A stretch of 64,000 bases of DNA from an uncultured Pelagibacteraceae bacterium. Its GTDB lineage: Bacteria > Pseudomonadota > Alphaproteobacteria > Pelagibacterales > Pelagibacteraceae. The DNA lies in the NCBI GenBank assembly GCA_902582315.1, contig CACHRP010000005.1, positions 1 to 64,000 on the forward strand. The letters are read 5' to 3'. The notes below the pieces were generated by a model. It was not told where the DNA came from and ran no database searches. It saw only the letters and a program-made list of their open reading frames with translations. A program made the translations under genes and the position numbers. Positions 29,524-42,302 of the stretch are shown piece after piece (the first letter of the stretch is position 1; each line of letters starts with the position of its first letter).

Positions 29524-30925
29524 TATTTTGGTTATTGTATAAGATTTGATTTTTTAAAGTATCAATACTATTGCAAAGCTCGTTGTCACTTTTCTTTAAT
29601 TTTTCAATAGTTTTTATCGAATGAATAACTGTTGTATGATCTCTATTAGAAAAATCCCTTCCTATTTCTGGCAAAGATTTAGTCGTTAAGAGCTTAGTTA
29701 AATATATTGCTGTTTGCCTTGGTCTGACTAGATATCTTGATCTTCTAGAGGACAACATTTCAGTCTTTGAAATTTTAAAAAATTTACAGACTAATGATTG
29801 TATTAAATCTACTGTTACTTTATTCTCAGAATAATTAAGTAAATCTTTTAAAACAATTTTTGTTTCAGATAAATTTGGGGTTTTATTGTAAATTCTAGAG
29901 AATGATACAATTCTATTTAATGCTCCAACTAATTCTCTTATACTATTTTTAATTTCCTTGCTTAAGAAAAACTGAATTTCCTCTGTTATATTCAATTGGT
30001 TTGAATTGTAATTTTTCAACTCTTCAGTTTTTGATTTTATTATTTTCAACCTTAAATCAAAATCTGGTGGCTGAATATCAATAACTAAACCACCAGCAAA
30101 TCTAGATTTAATTCTTTCTTGTATCCTTGTAAGTTTATTTGGCGGTCTGTCACCTGAAATAATTATTTGCGAGCCTTTGTCTAATAAAGCATTAAAAGTG
30201 TGAAAAAATTCCTCTTGCATAGCTTCTTTACCGTTCATAAATTGAATATCATCGATTAAAAATACATCAGCATTTCTAAAATAATCTTTAAATTTTACCA
30301 TCTCATTTGATTTAATTGATTTTACAAATTGATACATAAACCTCTCAGCAGAAATAAGCATTACCTTATTTTCATCTTTAAGCTTAAGGCCAATAGCATT
30401 TAAAAGATGTGTTTTTCCCATCCCCACACCTCCATAAATATACAAAGGGTTATATTGAGAGGTCTTATATGAAACTTTTTTTGATGCTTCTAATGCTAAG
30501 GTGTTGCTTGAACCAGATATAAAATTATCAAAATTTTTGTTTGGGTCAATTCGATTAAACTGAAACACATGATCTTTAATAAATGATACATTATTTATTA
30601 CGTTATTTTGGGTATTGTATTTTGTTTTTTTATTCTCATGATTATTTTGCTCTTCATTAACAGATAATTCAATCCTATTAATTTCAGATTTATAAGATCT
30701 TACAATACCTAAAATTTGATCTAAATATCTTGATGTAATCCAATCGCGTATAAAGCGTGTTGTTACTGATAATAAAATGTAATTATTAAATTCTTCAACA
30801 AAAGAAATTTTCCTTAACCAACTTTCATAAATGTCTTTTCCTAATTTTTCTTTCATTTCTTTTTGAATTTTTTCCCAAGAAATTTTTATAATTTGTTCAG
30901 ATTTTAGTATTTGTTTGTTTTCCAT
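29513..30925 (-). CDS. dnaA: chromosomal replication initiator DnaA
   Basis: YGGVGMGKTHLLNAIG, FLIDDIQFMNGK, SNRDHTTVIHSIKTIEKL. Confidence 0.97.
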   Translation of the reverse strand: MENKQILKSEQIIKISWEKIQKEMKEKLGKDIYESWLRKISFVEEFNNYILLSVTTRFIRDWITSRYLDQILGIVRSYKSEINRIELSVNEEQNNHENKKTKYNTQNNVINNVSFIKDHVFQFNRIDPNKNFDNFISGSSNTLALEASKKVSYKTSQYNPLYIYGGVGMGKTHLLNAIGLKLKDENKVMLISAERFMYQFVKSIKSNEMVKFKDYFRNADVFLIDDIQFMNGKEAMQEEFFHTFNALLDKGSQIIISGDRPPNKLTRIQERIKSRFAGGLVIDIQPPDFDLRLKIIKSKTEELKNYNSNQLNITEEIQFFLSKEIKNSIRELVGALNRIVSFSRIYNKTPNLSETKIVLKDLLNYSENKVTVDLIQSLVCKFFKISKTEMLSSRRSRYLVRPRQTAIYLTKLLTTKSLPEIGRDFSNRDHTTVIHSIKTIEKLKKSDNELCNSIDTLKNQILYNNQNNEI

Positions 30926-31120
30926 GAAATATTTATGAAATTCATTTACAGACTTTTATAAAATTTAATCAACTAAAATTTAAAAAAATTCAAAAAAAAA
31001 TAAAATCTGCAAGTGTATTTTTTATTAAAAAATTAAATCTGTAATAGAAATTTTTTTAAACTTTAAGTAGTAATTTTTTGTTAAAAAAAAAAAAATTTAA
31101 AAAAGATTTTCTTAAGATAA

Positions 31121-31179
31121 TTTTAATCTATATTTAGTATAAATAAAAAAAACTTTATGATATTTAGTGTAGATTAAAA
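31121..31179. promoter_or_regulatory. inverted/direct-repeat element in the rpsT-dnaA intergenic region
   Basis: TTTTAATCTA (31121-31130) and its exact reverse complement TAGATTAAAA (31170-31179) enclose ATATTTAGTAT and ATATTTAGTGT with starts exactly 30 bp apart. Confidence 0.35.
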
Positions 31180-31209
31180 GTTGAAGAGATCTATGTCGCT
31201 TGCTGGTTG

Positions 31210-31470
31210 TTAGAGGGCGTTTATTTTTTTTGTTAATCTTGACAGATTTCTAGAAGCGTTTCCCTTTTTAATTATACCAGTTTTCGCAATCCTCATTATT
31301 TCTGAGTTTAATTTTGGCAAATAACTTAAAGCTTCTTTCTTATTTTTTTTTTCAATTAGCACGTTCATTTTTTTTATAGCATTTTTAAATCTACTTTTTC
31401 TTATCTTGTTAACTTTTGTCTCTTTAATGATTCTTCTTGTTGTTTTAATTGCAGATTTTGTATTAGCCAT
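31210..31470 (-). CDS. rpsT: 30S ribosomal protein S20
   Basis: MANTKSAIKTTRRIIKETKVNKIRKSRFKN. Confidence 0.95.
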   Translation of the reverse strand: MANTKSAIKTTRRIIKETKVNKIRKSRFKNAIKKMNVLIEKKNKKEALSYLPKLNSEIMRIAKTGIIKKGNASRNLSRLTKKINAL

Positions 31471-31521
31471 AAAGCGAGGAGATATAACTGCTCAAATCAG
31501 CATGGTCAACCGATAATTTTT

Positions 31522-32385
31522 TTATTTTTGACAAATATTACAATAAAAAGAGGACCTATTTGAAATAACAATACGCTTAATTTTACCTTTACATTTAAAT
31601 CTAATACATTTTTTGCCTTCTCTTTCATAAACTTTAAAATATTTCTGAAAACTACCATAATCGCCCGACGTATTGACAAAATTTCTAATACTTGAACCAC
31701 CTTTTTTAATGGAGTTATTTAAAACAATTTTTGAGTATTTTACAATATTTTGCATTTCATAATCTGAAAGATCGCCCGATTTCTTTTTAGGATTAATTTT
31801 GCTTTCAAATAGAATTTCTGAAGCGTAAATATTTCCAATTCCAGAAACAAATTTTTGATCCAGAAGGTAGGTTTTTATATTTTTTTTTTTATCACGAAGC
31901 TTGCTTTTAACGTAATTTAAATTAAAATTTTTATTAAAGGGCTCAATAGCATAATTGCTAAAAAAACTTTTTAATTTTAGTTGATTTTTAAGAATTTTAA
32001 AATATCCGAATCTTCTTGGGTCATTATAAACTACTTTTAGATTTTTAAATATTATTTCAACATGATTATGTTTTTTAGGTAAAAATGGTGACTGATAAAA
32101 ACTTAAATTTGTAAATAGGTTTTTTTTGTTTTTTTTTACTAAATGCAGTGTACCAGACATTCCTAAATGTATAATACAATATATGTAATTTGGAAATTCA
32201 ATAATTATATATTTAGAAAATCTTCTTACATTAAGAATTTTTTGTTTTTTTATAATATTTTTAAAATTTCTAGGTATCTTAAATCTAAGATTTCTATTTC
32301 TAACTATTACTTGAAGAATTTTTTGAGATTTTACGTTTTTTACAAGTGACTGTTTGACAATTTCTACTTCTGGCAATTCTGGCAT
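31522..32385 (-). CDS. mutM: formamidopyrimidine-DNA glycosylase
   Basis: MPELPEVEIVKQSL N-term, QKFVSGIGNIYASEILF, C-terminal CxxC zinc finger. Confidence 0.96.
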   Translation of the reverse strand: MPELPEVEIVKQSLVKNVKSQKILQVIVRNRNLRFKIPRNFKNIIKKQKILNVRRFSKYIIIEFPNYIYCIIHLGMSGTLHLVKKNKKNLFTNLSFYQSPFLPKKHNHVEIIFKNLKVVYNDPRRFGYFKILKNQLKLKSFFSNYAIEPFNKNFNLNYVKSKLRDKKKNIKTYLLDQKFVSGIGNIYASEILFESKINPKKKSGDLSDYEMQNIVKYSKIVLNNSIKKGGSSIRNFVNTSGDYGSFQKYFKVYEREGKKCIRFKCKGKIKRIVISNRSSFYCNICQK

Positions 32386-32419
32386 TAAGTACTATATTAT
32401 CAGATAATAAAAAAAAATA

Positions 32420-33124
32420 ATGAAACAAATTTTACAAAATAATAAAGGTCTTGTTCAAAAGGTCTTTGACAAAGTATCAAATAAATATGACTTGATGAAT
32501 GACTTCATGTCACTAGGAATTCACAGGATTTGGAAAAAAGATTTAATAAACATGATGTCCCCATCAAAAGATACCAAATTAATAGATGTTGCATGTGGAA
32601 CAGGAGATATTGGTAAGTTATTTTTGGAATCAGTTAATTATAAAGGCTTAGTTTACAATGTTGATCCAAATAAAAATATGATCAATGAAGGAAAAAAAAA
32701 GTTCAAGAATGTTGATAGTATCAAATGGTTTATAAATTCAGCTGAAAATTTAAAATTTAAGGATAATTATTTTGATTTTTACACTATTAGTTTTGGATTA
32801 AGAAATACAAAAGATATTGATAAGTCTATAAAAGAAGCTTTTAGAGTTCTTAAGCCAGGTGGAAAATTTCTGTGTCTTGAGTTCTCAAAAGTTCAAAATG
32901 AAAATTTCAGAAAAATTTACGAGGGATACTCAAAATTGATACCTAAAATAGGTGATTTTATTGTAGGTGAAAAAGAACCATATGAGTATTTAGTTGAGAG
33001 CATTGATAAATTTATTAATCAAGAAGAATTACTTGATTGCATGAATAAAAATAATTTTACGAATTGTAAGTACAGAAATCTTAATGGAGGAATAGTTGCA
33101 ATTCATTCTGGTTGGAAAGTTTAA
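32420..33124 (+). CDS. ubiE: ubiquinone biosynthesis methyltransferase
   Basis: YDLMNDFMSLGIHRIWK, DVACGTGDIG, FGLRNTKD. Confidence 0.96.
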   Translation: MKQILQNNKGLVQKVFDKVSNKYDLMNDFMSLGIHRIWKKDLINMMSPSKDTKLIDVACGTGDIGKLFLESVNYKGLVYNVDPNKNMINEGKKKFKNVDSIKWFINSAENLKFKDNYFDFYTISFGLRNTKDIDKSIKEAFRVLKPGGKFLCLEFSKVQNENFRKIYEGYSKLIPKIGDFIVGEKEPYEYLVESIDKFINQEELLDCMNKNNFTNCKYRNLNGGIVAIHSGWKV

Positions 33125-34692
33125 TGCTAAGAAAAATTTTTATTTTATTTAGAATCGCAAGAAGATTAGCCATATCAGATGCTGTAGAAATAATTTCAAA
33201 GATACATAAGCCCCCTATCATTATAAAAACCTTATTAAATATTTTTTCTTTTTCGTTATCAAAAAAAACCAATTCTTCAAATGGCAAATCGGAAGAAGAT
33301 AAACTATGTGAGTCCATTCAGGGTATGGGAACAACTTTTATAAAATTAGGTCAATTTTTGGCTACTAGACCAGATATAATTGGAGAGGAAATTTCAAAAA
33401 AGTTAGAGAAGCTTCAGGACAGATTGCCTCCATTTAAAATGCAAGAAGCAAAAAATATTTTAAAAGAAAGTTTGGGAGTAGATAACTTCAATACTATATT
33501 AAATCTTAGTGAACCAGTAGCCGCAGCATCTATTGCCCAAGTTCACAAGGCACAAATTAATGAAAATGGAACTGTAAAAGACGTAGCAATTAAAATATTA
33601 AGACCTGAAATAAAAAAAGTTTTTAATGAAGAAATAGATGCATTGATGCTTCTTGCTTATATAATTCAGAGCACAGTAACAAAAACAAAGAGACTTAAAT
33701 TGGTAGAAGTAGTTTTTCTTTTGAAAGAAATTACTAATCATGAGATGGATTTAAGATTTGAGGCTGCAGCTGCCAATGAATTTTCTGAAAATACCAAAAA
33801 CGACTCTGGATTTTTTGTTCCTAAAATCTACTGGAATTATACTAGTGAAAAAGTTTTAACATTAGATTGGGTTGATGGAGTATCTATAAGAGAAAGAGAT
33901 TTAATAAATGAAAAAAATATAGACGTAAAAAATATTGCCTCAAATATTATTCAACATTTTTTGAGACACGCAGTAAGAGATGGTTTTTTTCATGCAGATA
34001 TGCATCAAGGTAATTTATTCATAAATGAAAGTGGACAAATTGTGCCGATTGATTTTGGTATAATGGGCAGGATAGATAAACTTAATAGAAGATATCTTGC
34101 TGAAATTTTATTTGGTTTTATTCAACGAGATTACAAAAAAGTTGCTGAAGTTCATTTGGTTGCAGGCCTAGTACCAAATAACGTAAATGTTGATGAACTT
34201 GCTCAAGCATTAAGATCAATAGGTGAACCAATTTTTGGTCAATCAGTGAAGGATATATCTGGTGGAAAATTACTTAAACAGTTATTTGATATTACTGAAA
34301 AATTTAACATGCAAACACAACCACAGCTTCTTTTATTGCAAAAAACAATGGTAGTAGTTGAAGGTGTTGCAAGAAAACTTAATCCAGAAACTAATATTTG
34401 GGAAACCTCTAGGCCAGTTTTAGAAAAATGGCTTAGAGAAACTAAAGATCCAATAAATAATTTCACTGAAACTTTAAAAGATTCTGCTGAGGTTTTAAGA
34501 AAACTTCCTGAATTGCCGCAAATGATGGAAAAAGCAAATCAAGCACTAACATTTCTTGCTAGTGGTCAAATTCCTCAAAATACAAACTCTTACTCAGCAA
34601 TGAAAAATAAAGAGCTCGAAATGAAATCCTTTAGAAATCAAAGTATAATTGGATTATTATTGCTTGTATTTATAGGTTTCATAGTATTTTAA
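33124..34692 (+). CDS. ubiB: UbiB-family ubiquinone biosynthesis kinase-like protein
   Basis: GTTFIKLGQFLATRPDIIG, AAASIAQVHKA, FFHADMHQGNLF; likely start MLRK at 33124 (TAATG overlap with ubiE), ORF opens at 33112. Confidence 0.95.
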   Translation: MLRKIFILFRIARRLAISDAVEIISKIHKPPIIIKTLLNIFSFSLSKKTNSSNGKSEEDKLCESIQGMGTTFIKLGQFLATRPDIIGEEISKKLEKLQDRLPPFKMQEAKNILKESLGVDNFNTILNLSEPVAAASIAQVHKAQINENGTVKDVAIKILRPEIKKVFNEEIDALMLLAYIIQSTVTKTKRLKLVEVVFLLKEITNHEMDLRFEAAAANEFSENTKNDSGFFVPKIYWNYTSEKVLTLDWVDGVSIRERDLINEKNIDVKNIASNIIQHFLRHAVRDGFFHADMHQGNLFINESGQIVPIDFGIMGRIDKLNRRYLAEILFGFIQRDYKKVAEVHLVAGLVPNNVNVDELAQALRSIGEPIFGQSVKDISGGKLLKQLFDITEKFNMQTQPQLLLLQKTMVVVEGVARKLNPETNIWETSRPVLEKWLRETKDPINNFTETLKDSAEVLRKLPELPQMMEKANQALTFLASGQIPQNTNSYSAMKNKELEMKSFRNQSIIGLLLLVFIGFIVF

Positions 34693-34699
34693 TCTCTAG

Positions 34700-35899
34700 A
34701 TGAATGAATTGAAAAACAAAAAAGTATTATTAATAATAACAGGGGGAATTGCAGCCTATAAATCTTTGGAGTTAATTAGACTTTTAAAAAAAAAAGGAAG
34801 CTTTATTAAAACAATTCTATCAAAGAATGCTCATAAATTTGTGACACCTCTTTCCGTTGCTTCATTGTCTCAAGAAAAGGTTTATTCAGATTTATTTGAT
34901 CCAAGTTCTGAAGCTGAAATGGATCATATATCATTATCTAGATGGGCTGATATAATATTAATTGCTCCTGCAACTGCAAATACATTATCAAAGATTTCAA
35001 ATGCTAGCGCGGATGATTTAGCATCAACTGTATTGTTAGCTGCTAATAAGGAGTTTTTTATTGCTCCAGCCATGAATGTAAGAATGTGGGAAAATAAATC
35101 TAATAAAAAAAATGTAAATATTTTAAAAAATATGGGGCATGAATTTATAGGTCCAGATATAGGCGATATGGCATGTGGTGAATATGGCGAGGGTAAAATG
35201 ACAGAGCCATCAGAAATCATAAAATATTTAGAGGCAAAAATTAATGAATTAAAAAAAAATAATGGCCTTAAGGCACTTGTGACAGCTGGACCTACTAAAG
35301 AATTTATCGATCCGGTAAGATATATAACAAATAGATCAAGTGGAAAACAAGGGTATGAGATAGCAAATTCACTTAAAAGAAGTGGATTCAATACAACCCT
35401 TATATCGGGTCCAACACAAATTGATCCAATTAAAGGTATAAACACAATCAATATTAATTCAGCAAACGAAATGTTTGATGCAGTAATTGAAAATCTGCCT
35501 GTAGATGTAGCAATTTTTTCTGCTGCTGTTGCAGATTTCAAAGTCAAAGACGTATCCAAAACCAAAATTAAAAATAAAGAAAATTATAGTCTTAGTTTAG
35601 AAAAGAATATTGATATTTTAAAACATGTTTCAAATCATAATTCCTTAAGACCTAAATTAGTTCTAGGTTTTTCCGCTGAGACCAATGATATAATCGAAAA
35701 TTCACAAAAAAAAATAAGTGAAAAAAATTGTGATTGGTTAATTGCAAACGATGTTTCTAATAAAGAGGTAGGCTTTGACTCAGACTTTAATGAAGTAAGC
35801 ATTTTTTATAAAAATGGGGAAATTGAAAATATTTCCAAAGATAAAAAATCCGTAATTGCCAACAAAATCGTAAAAAAAATTGTTTCAAATCTGGATTAA
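34700..35899 (+). CDS. coaBC: phosphopantothenoylcysteine decarboxylase/synthase
   Basis: ITGGIAAYKSLELIR, APAMNVRMWEN, TAGPTKEFIDPVRYITNRSSGKQGYEIA. Confidence 0.96.
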   Translation: MNELKNKKVLLIITGGIAAYKSLELIRLLKKKGSFIKTILSKNAHKFVTPLSVASLSQEKVYSDLFDPSSEAEMDHISLSRWADIILIAPATANTLSKISNASADDLASTVLLAANKEFFIAPAMNVRMWENKSNKKNVNILKNMGHEFIGPDIGDMACGEYGEGKMTEPSEIIKYLEAKINELKKNNGLKALVTAGPTKEFIDPVRYITNRSSGKQGYEIANSLKRSGFNTTLISGPTQIDPIKGINTININSANEMFDAVIENLPVDVAIFSAAVADFKVKDVSKTKIKNKENYSLSLEKNIDILKHVSNHNSLRPKLVLGFSAETNDIIENSQKKISEKNCDWLIANDVSNKEVGFDSDFNEVSIFYKNGEIENISKDKKSVIANKIVKKIVSNLD

Positions 35900-35902
35900 T
35901 TA

Positions 35903-36340
35903 ATGGTTAAAGTTTTAGTTAAAAGACTTGATCCAAAAGTAAAGTTGCCAAAATATAAAACCAGCGGCTCATCCGGGATGGATTTAATGGCATTTATTGA
36001 AGACCCAATTAAAATCAAACCTGGGGCTTCAGCTTTAATTCCAACTGGAATCTCAATAGCATTTCCTGAGGAATTTGAAATTCAAATAAGACCAAGATCT
36101 GGATTAGCAGCTAAACAAAGCATTAGTGTTCTTAATACTCCAGGAACTGTTGATAGTGATTATCGAGGTGAGCTAAAGGTAATAATATTTAATCATGGAG
36201 AAAATGAATTCATAGTAAATTGCAATGATAGAATAGCACAAATGATTCTCACACCAGTTTTAAAAATCGAATTTGAAGAAGTAAATGAACTTCCTGAAAC
36301 TATTAGAGGAAGTGGAGGTTTTGGTTCTACTGGTAAATGA
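35903..36340 (+). CDS. dut: dUTPase
   Basis: SGSSGMDLMA, RPRSGLAAKQSISVLNTPGTVDSDYRGE, RGSGGFGSTGK. Confidence 0.96.
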   Translation: MVKVLVKRLDPKVKLPKYKTSGSSGMDLMAFIEDPIKIKPGASALIPTGISIAFPEEFEIQIRPRSGLAAKQSISVLNTPGTVDSDYRGELKVIIFNHGENEFIVNCNDRIAQMILTPVLKIEFEEVNELPETIRGSGGFGSTGK

Positions 36341-37095
36341 GGAAAAATCTTAGCGCAAATCAAATAGAAAAATACTCAAGACAAATAGTTTTGAAAAATG
36401 TGGGAACGATAGGTCAAAAAAAAATACTTAGTTCAAATGTTTTAGTTGTTGGTGCAGGTGGTCTTGGCTGTCCAATTGTTGATTATCTAACTAGAGCAGG
36501 AGTAGGTAGGATAGGTATAGTTGATTATGATAAAGTAGACGTATCAAATATACATCGTCAATCAATTTATACATTTAAGGATGTGGGGAAATATAAAGTT
36601 GATGTTTTAAAAAAAAAAATGATAAATATAAATCCTGATGTTAAAACGAAAATTTATAAAAATAAAATATCAAAAAAAAATGCTTATAAAATATTAAATC
36701 AATTTGATATTATTTTAGATGGTTCAGACAATTTTAAGACAAAATTTTTATTAAATGAATTTGCAAATAAATTAAAAAAAAAATTAATAGTCGGTGCTAT
36801 AAGTAGATACGATGGTCATATTTTTTCATTTAATTTTAAAAGGAATAATGAAGCTTGTTTAAAGTGTTTTTATCAATCAGAAGTTATTGAAGAAGTCCTA
36901 AACTGCGAAACTGATGGAATTTTAGGTCCTGTGGCGGGTGTAGTGGGCAACATACAAGCAAATGAAGCTCTTAAAAATATATTGGGTCTACAAAACCAAT
37001 TAACAAATAAAATCTTAATAATAAATCTTTTAAATTTAACTTTCAGACAAACAAATTTTTCGAAAAAAAAGAATTGTGTATGTGGAAAAAAATAG
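36337..37095 (+). CDS. ThiF/MoeB-family adenylyltransferase
   Basis: RYSRQIVL, VVGAGGLGCPIVDYLTRAGVGRIGIVDYD, DGSDNFKTKFLLNE. Confidence 0.9.
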   Translation: MRKNLSANQIEKYSRQIVLKNVGTIGQKKILSSNVLVVGAGGLGCPIVDYLTRAGVGRIGIVDYDKVDVSNIHRQSIYTFKDVGKYKVDVLKKKMININPDVKTKIYKNKISKKNAYKILNQFDIILDGSDNFKTKFLLNEFANKLKKKLIVGAISRYDGHIFSFNFKRNNEACLKCFYQSEVIEEVLNCETDGILGPVAGVVGNIQANEALKNILGLQNQLTNKILIINLLNLTFRQTNFSKKKNCVCGKK

Positions 37096-37520
37096 TTTTT
37101 TTTATTTTAATTTTTTTTTGTAACATTGTATTTGGTAATGAAAATTACTATTTAATGCTTAAAAATTCCAAAGTAAATGTAAGAATGGGCCCAGGTTTAG
37201 ATTATCCTGTAAAATTTATTTATAAAAAAAAGTATTTACCAGTAAAAATCATTGATAAAAAAGAAAACTTTCGAAAAGTAATTGACCACAAAAAAAATAG
37301 TGGATGGATACACATCTCTCAATTGAAAAAAGTAAATTCTATAATAGTTTTATCTAGCAGAATTCTTTTTAAAAAACCTACTTTTTACTCAAAACCTATT
37401 GCAAATATTGAGAGAGGTAAATTGCTTGTCCTAGCAAAATGTAAAAAAAATTGGTGTAAAGTTAGCAGTCAAAATTATTCAGGATGGATTAATATGGATA
37501 ATGTATGGGGAAAAGACTAG
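37074..37520 (+). CDS. secreted SH3-domain (SH3_4-like) protein
   Basis: Signal peptide, SKVNVRMGPGLDYPVKFIYKKK and WIHISQL repeats; real start possibly 37080. Confidence 0.78.
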   Translation: MCMWKKIVFFILIFFCNIVFGNENYYLMLKNSKVNVRMGPGLDYPVKFIYKKKYLPVKIIDKKENFRKVIDHKKNSGWIHISQLKKVNSIIVLSSRILFKKPTFYSKPIANIERGKLLVLAKCKKNWCKVSSQNYSGWINMDNVWGKD

Positions 37521-37522
37521 TG

Positions 37523-37771
37523 TTATTTTTTCTTACTCAATTTGCTTGTCCAGATTTTGTCTAGCACAAAGTACCATACAGCATTAGCTAAAGGTTCAAC
37601 GATAGCATCTGTTAATGCAATCATAAAAGATATGTCTGCTATTAACATTAAAACTGTAATAGCAATTGCAAAGTGTCCTATGGTGTAGATTAGGGTTCTT
37701 AATAATGAACCTTTATTACTATCGTAAAATGATTTGCTTGTTTGAAATATACCTCTAGTTAATTCAGTCAT
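37523..37771 (-). CDS. DUF2061-like small membrane protein
   Basis: SLLRTLIYTIGHFAIAITVLMLIAD...EPLANAVWYFVLDKIW. Confidence 0.72.
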   Translation of the reverse strand: MTELTRGIFQTSKSFYDSNKGSLLRTLIYTIGHFAIAITVLMLIADISFMIALTDAIVEPLANAVWYFVLDKIWTSKLSKKK

Positions 37772-37785
37772 AAACTGATTATAGC

Positions 37786-40008
<2,223 letters not shown>

Positions 40009-40027
40009 TTAATGAGTTTCCAACATA

Positions 40028-40033
40028 TGTCAA
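40028..40033 (-). promoter_or_regulatory. consensus -35 TTGACA upstream of katG
   Basis: Reverse strand TTGACA, then weak TAAATT 16 nt downstream; katG start at 39999. Confidence 0.5.
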
Positions 40034-40037
40034 TATA

Positions 40038-40052
40038 TTAGAATGATTCTAA
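40038..40052. promoter_or_regulatory. Irr/PerR-type operator TTAGAAT-G-ATTCTAA upstream of katG
   Basis: Perfect 7-1-7 palindrome in the katG-irr intergenic region, 4 bp from the -35. Confidence 0.7.
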
Positions 40053-40094
40053 AGTGCTTTTTTGTCCTACTTTATTAAATGTGAATAATTATTG

Positions 40095-40508
40095 TTATTT
40101 ATTAGAAACTTTAACCAAAACCTCTATTGATTTAATTTTTTTTCCTGGGAGGCTTTTTCTCAATTTTATTTCCTCAACATCTTTATCGTGAAAATCAATA
40201 AGCTCACTAGTAGTCTCGTTATAAAAGTGGTGGTGATTTGTTACATTTGTATCGTAATATGTTTTATCAGAATTTAGTGAAATTTCCTTTATATAACCTT
40301 TGTTCTTAAAGGCATTTATTGTATTATAGATTGTAGCTTGAGATATTTTAATATCTAATTTCTTTTTTAAAATTTTTCGAAGATCATCTATAGTAAAATG
40401 AAAAGTCTTTTTTCTATCAAAAAGAATTTCACACATTTTTAATCTTTGCTTAGTAGATCTTAAGCCTGCAGTTCTTAATTTTTCCTCAAAATGAGTATTA
40501 TTATTCAT
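40095..40508 (-). CDS. irr: Fur-superfamily regulator, Irr-like
   Basis: LRSTKQRLKMCEILF, ISQATIYNTINAF, TYYDTNVTNHHHFYNE (Irr-type HHH); no Fur C-terminal CxxC. Confidence 0.82.
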   Translation of the reverse strand: MNNNTHFEEKLRTAGLRSTKQRLKMCEILFDRKKTFHFTIDDLRKILKKKLDIKISQATIYNTINAFKNKGYIKEISLNSDKTYYDTNVTNHHHFYNETTSELIDFHDKDVEEIKLRKSLPGKKIKSIEVLVKVSNK

Positions 40509-40585
40509 TATTTAGCCTAATTTATCAGTTCAAATCTGATTGTATATTGTAAATTATCTAAATACAGTATTAAAGAACAAATTTT

Positions 40586-41089
40586 ATGGAAAAAAAATCA
40601 GCATACAATTACGATGACCTAATAAAGTGCGGTAATGGTGAGCTTTTTGGACCCGGTAATGCAAAACTTCCATTGCCACCAATGCTGATGTTTGACAGAA
40701 TTACAGAAATTGAGGAAAATAAGGGTGCTTTTAAAAAAGGAGTTTTAAAAGCAGAACTAGACATAAAAAATGAATTATGGTTTTTTGATTGTCATTTTAA
40801 AGAGGACCCAGTTATGCCTGGATGCCTTGGACTTGATGCAATGTGGCAACTAGTTGGATTTTATTTAGGCTGGCTTGGAAACCCTGGAAGAGGAAGAGCG
40901 TTAGGAGTTGGGGCAGTTAAGTTTACGGGTGAAGTTTTAAAAAATGTAAAAATTGCAACATATGAAATTGATATGAAGAGAATTTTAATTAAAGAGGGTG
41001 CTACAGTTGGATTAGCGAATGGAATTCTTAAAGCAGATGATAAAAAAATATATTCTGCTGAAAATTTGAAAGTTGGGTTGTTTAAGTAA
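40586..41089 (+). CDS. fabA: 3-hydroxyacyl-ACP dehydratase/isomerase
   Basis: [36 protein letters not shown]. Confidence 0.96.
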   Translation: MEKKSAYNYDDLIKCGNGELFGPGNAKLPLPPMLMFDRITEIEENKGAFKKGVLKAELDIKNELWFFDCHFKEDPVMPGCLGLDAMWQLVGFYLGWLGNPGRGRALGVGAVKFTGEVLKNVKIATYEIDMKRILIKEGATVGLANGILKADDKKIYSAENLKVGLFK

Positions 41090-42300
41090 TGAAAAGGGTA
41101 GTAGTAACTGGAATTGGAGTGGTTTCTTGTTTGGGTAATAATCAAAAAGAAGTATTTAACTCTCTAATAAACTCAAAATCAGGTATCACTTTTTCTGAAG
41201 AGTACAAAGAATTTAATCTTAAGAGCCATGTTCATGGATTACCAAATATAAAATTAGAAGATCACGTAGATAGAAAAGTTATTAGATTTATGGGTAAAGG
41301 TTCAGCTTACAATTATATAGCTATGAATGAAGCTGTAAAAGACTCTGGTTTAGAGGAAAAAGATGTAAGTAATATTTCTACAGGAATGGTAATGGGGTCG
41401 GGGGGACCTTCAATTGAAAATGTAATTTTGGCTGCGGATAAAACTAGAGAAAAAAACCCAAAGAAGATGGGACCGTTCGTTGTGCCAAGAACTATGGCAA
41501 GCACTGCATCTGCTACACTTGCTGTGCCTTTTAAAATAAAAGGTGTAAATTACACAATAAGTTCTGCATGTGCTACAAGTGGACACTGTATAGGTAATGC
41601 AATGGAACTAATTCAATTAGGAAAGCAAAACGTTATCTTTGCAGGCGGAAGTGATGAGGTTCACTTTGCAATGACAGCAATGTTTGACGCGATGACCGCT
41701 TTATCCTCCAAATACAATGATACGCCAGATAAAGCATCAAGACCTTATGATAAAACAAGAGATGGATTTGTTATTTCAGGTGGTGGTGGTGTTTTAGTGC
41801 TTGAAGAATATGAACATGCAAAAGCAAGAGGTGCAAAAATTTATGCAGAATTAACTGGCTATGGTGCAACATCTGATGGTTACGATATGGTCGCTCCATC
41901 TGGAGAAGGTGCGGTTAGATGTATGCAAATGGCTTTAAAAACAGCAAAAAATAAAATTGATTATATAAATACTCACGGAACTTCTACACCTGTTGGAGAT
42001 ATAACTGAATTAAAGGCAGTAGGTGAGGTATTTAAAGATTATAAACCTAAAATAAGCTCGACTAAATCATTATCTGGACACTCATTAGGAGCTACTTCAG
42101 TTCATGAAGCTGTTTATAGTTTAATAATGATGAAAAATAATTTCATATCAGCTTCAGCAAATATTGTTGATATGGATGATGAGGCTAAAAAATACCCAAT
42201 TGTCACAAAAGTAGAAAAAGATGTTTCCTTAAATTCTATAATGTCTAATAGTTTTGGTTTTGGTGGAACAAATGCAACTTTAGTTTTCGAGAAAGTTTAA
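41089..42300 (+). CDS. fabB: beta-ketoacyl-ACP synthase I
   Basis: [42 protein letters not shown]. Confidence 0.96.
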   Translation: MKRVVVTGIGVVSCLGNNQKEVFNSLINSKSGITFSEEYKEFNLKSHVHGLPNIKLEDHVDRKVIRFMGKGSAYNYIAMNEAVKDSGLEEKDVSNISTGMVMGSGGPSIENVILAADKTREKNPKKMGPFVVPRTMASTASATLAVPFKIKGVNYTISSACATSGHCIGNAMELIQLGKQNVIFAGGSDEVHFAMTAMFDAMTALSSKYNDTPDKASRPYDKTRDGFVISGGGGVLVLEEYEHAKARGAKIYAELTGYGATSDGYDMVAPSGEGAVRCMQMALKTAKNKIDYINTHGTSTPVGDITELKAVGEVFKDYKPKISSTKSLSGHSLGATSVHEAVYSLIMMKNNFISASANIVDMDDEAKKYPIVTKVEKDVSLNSIMSNSFGFGGTNATLVFEKV

Positions 42301-42302
42301 TA

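Noticed and set aside
34924-35565. 213-aa minus-strand ORF inside coaBC
   Set aside because: Antisense shadow of a strongly conserved gene; no recognisable motif.
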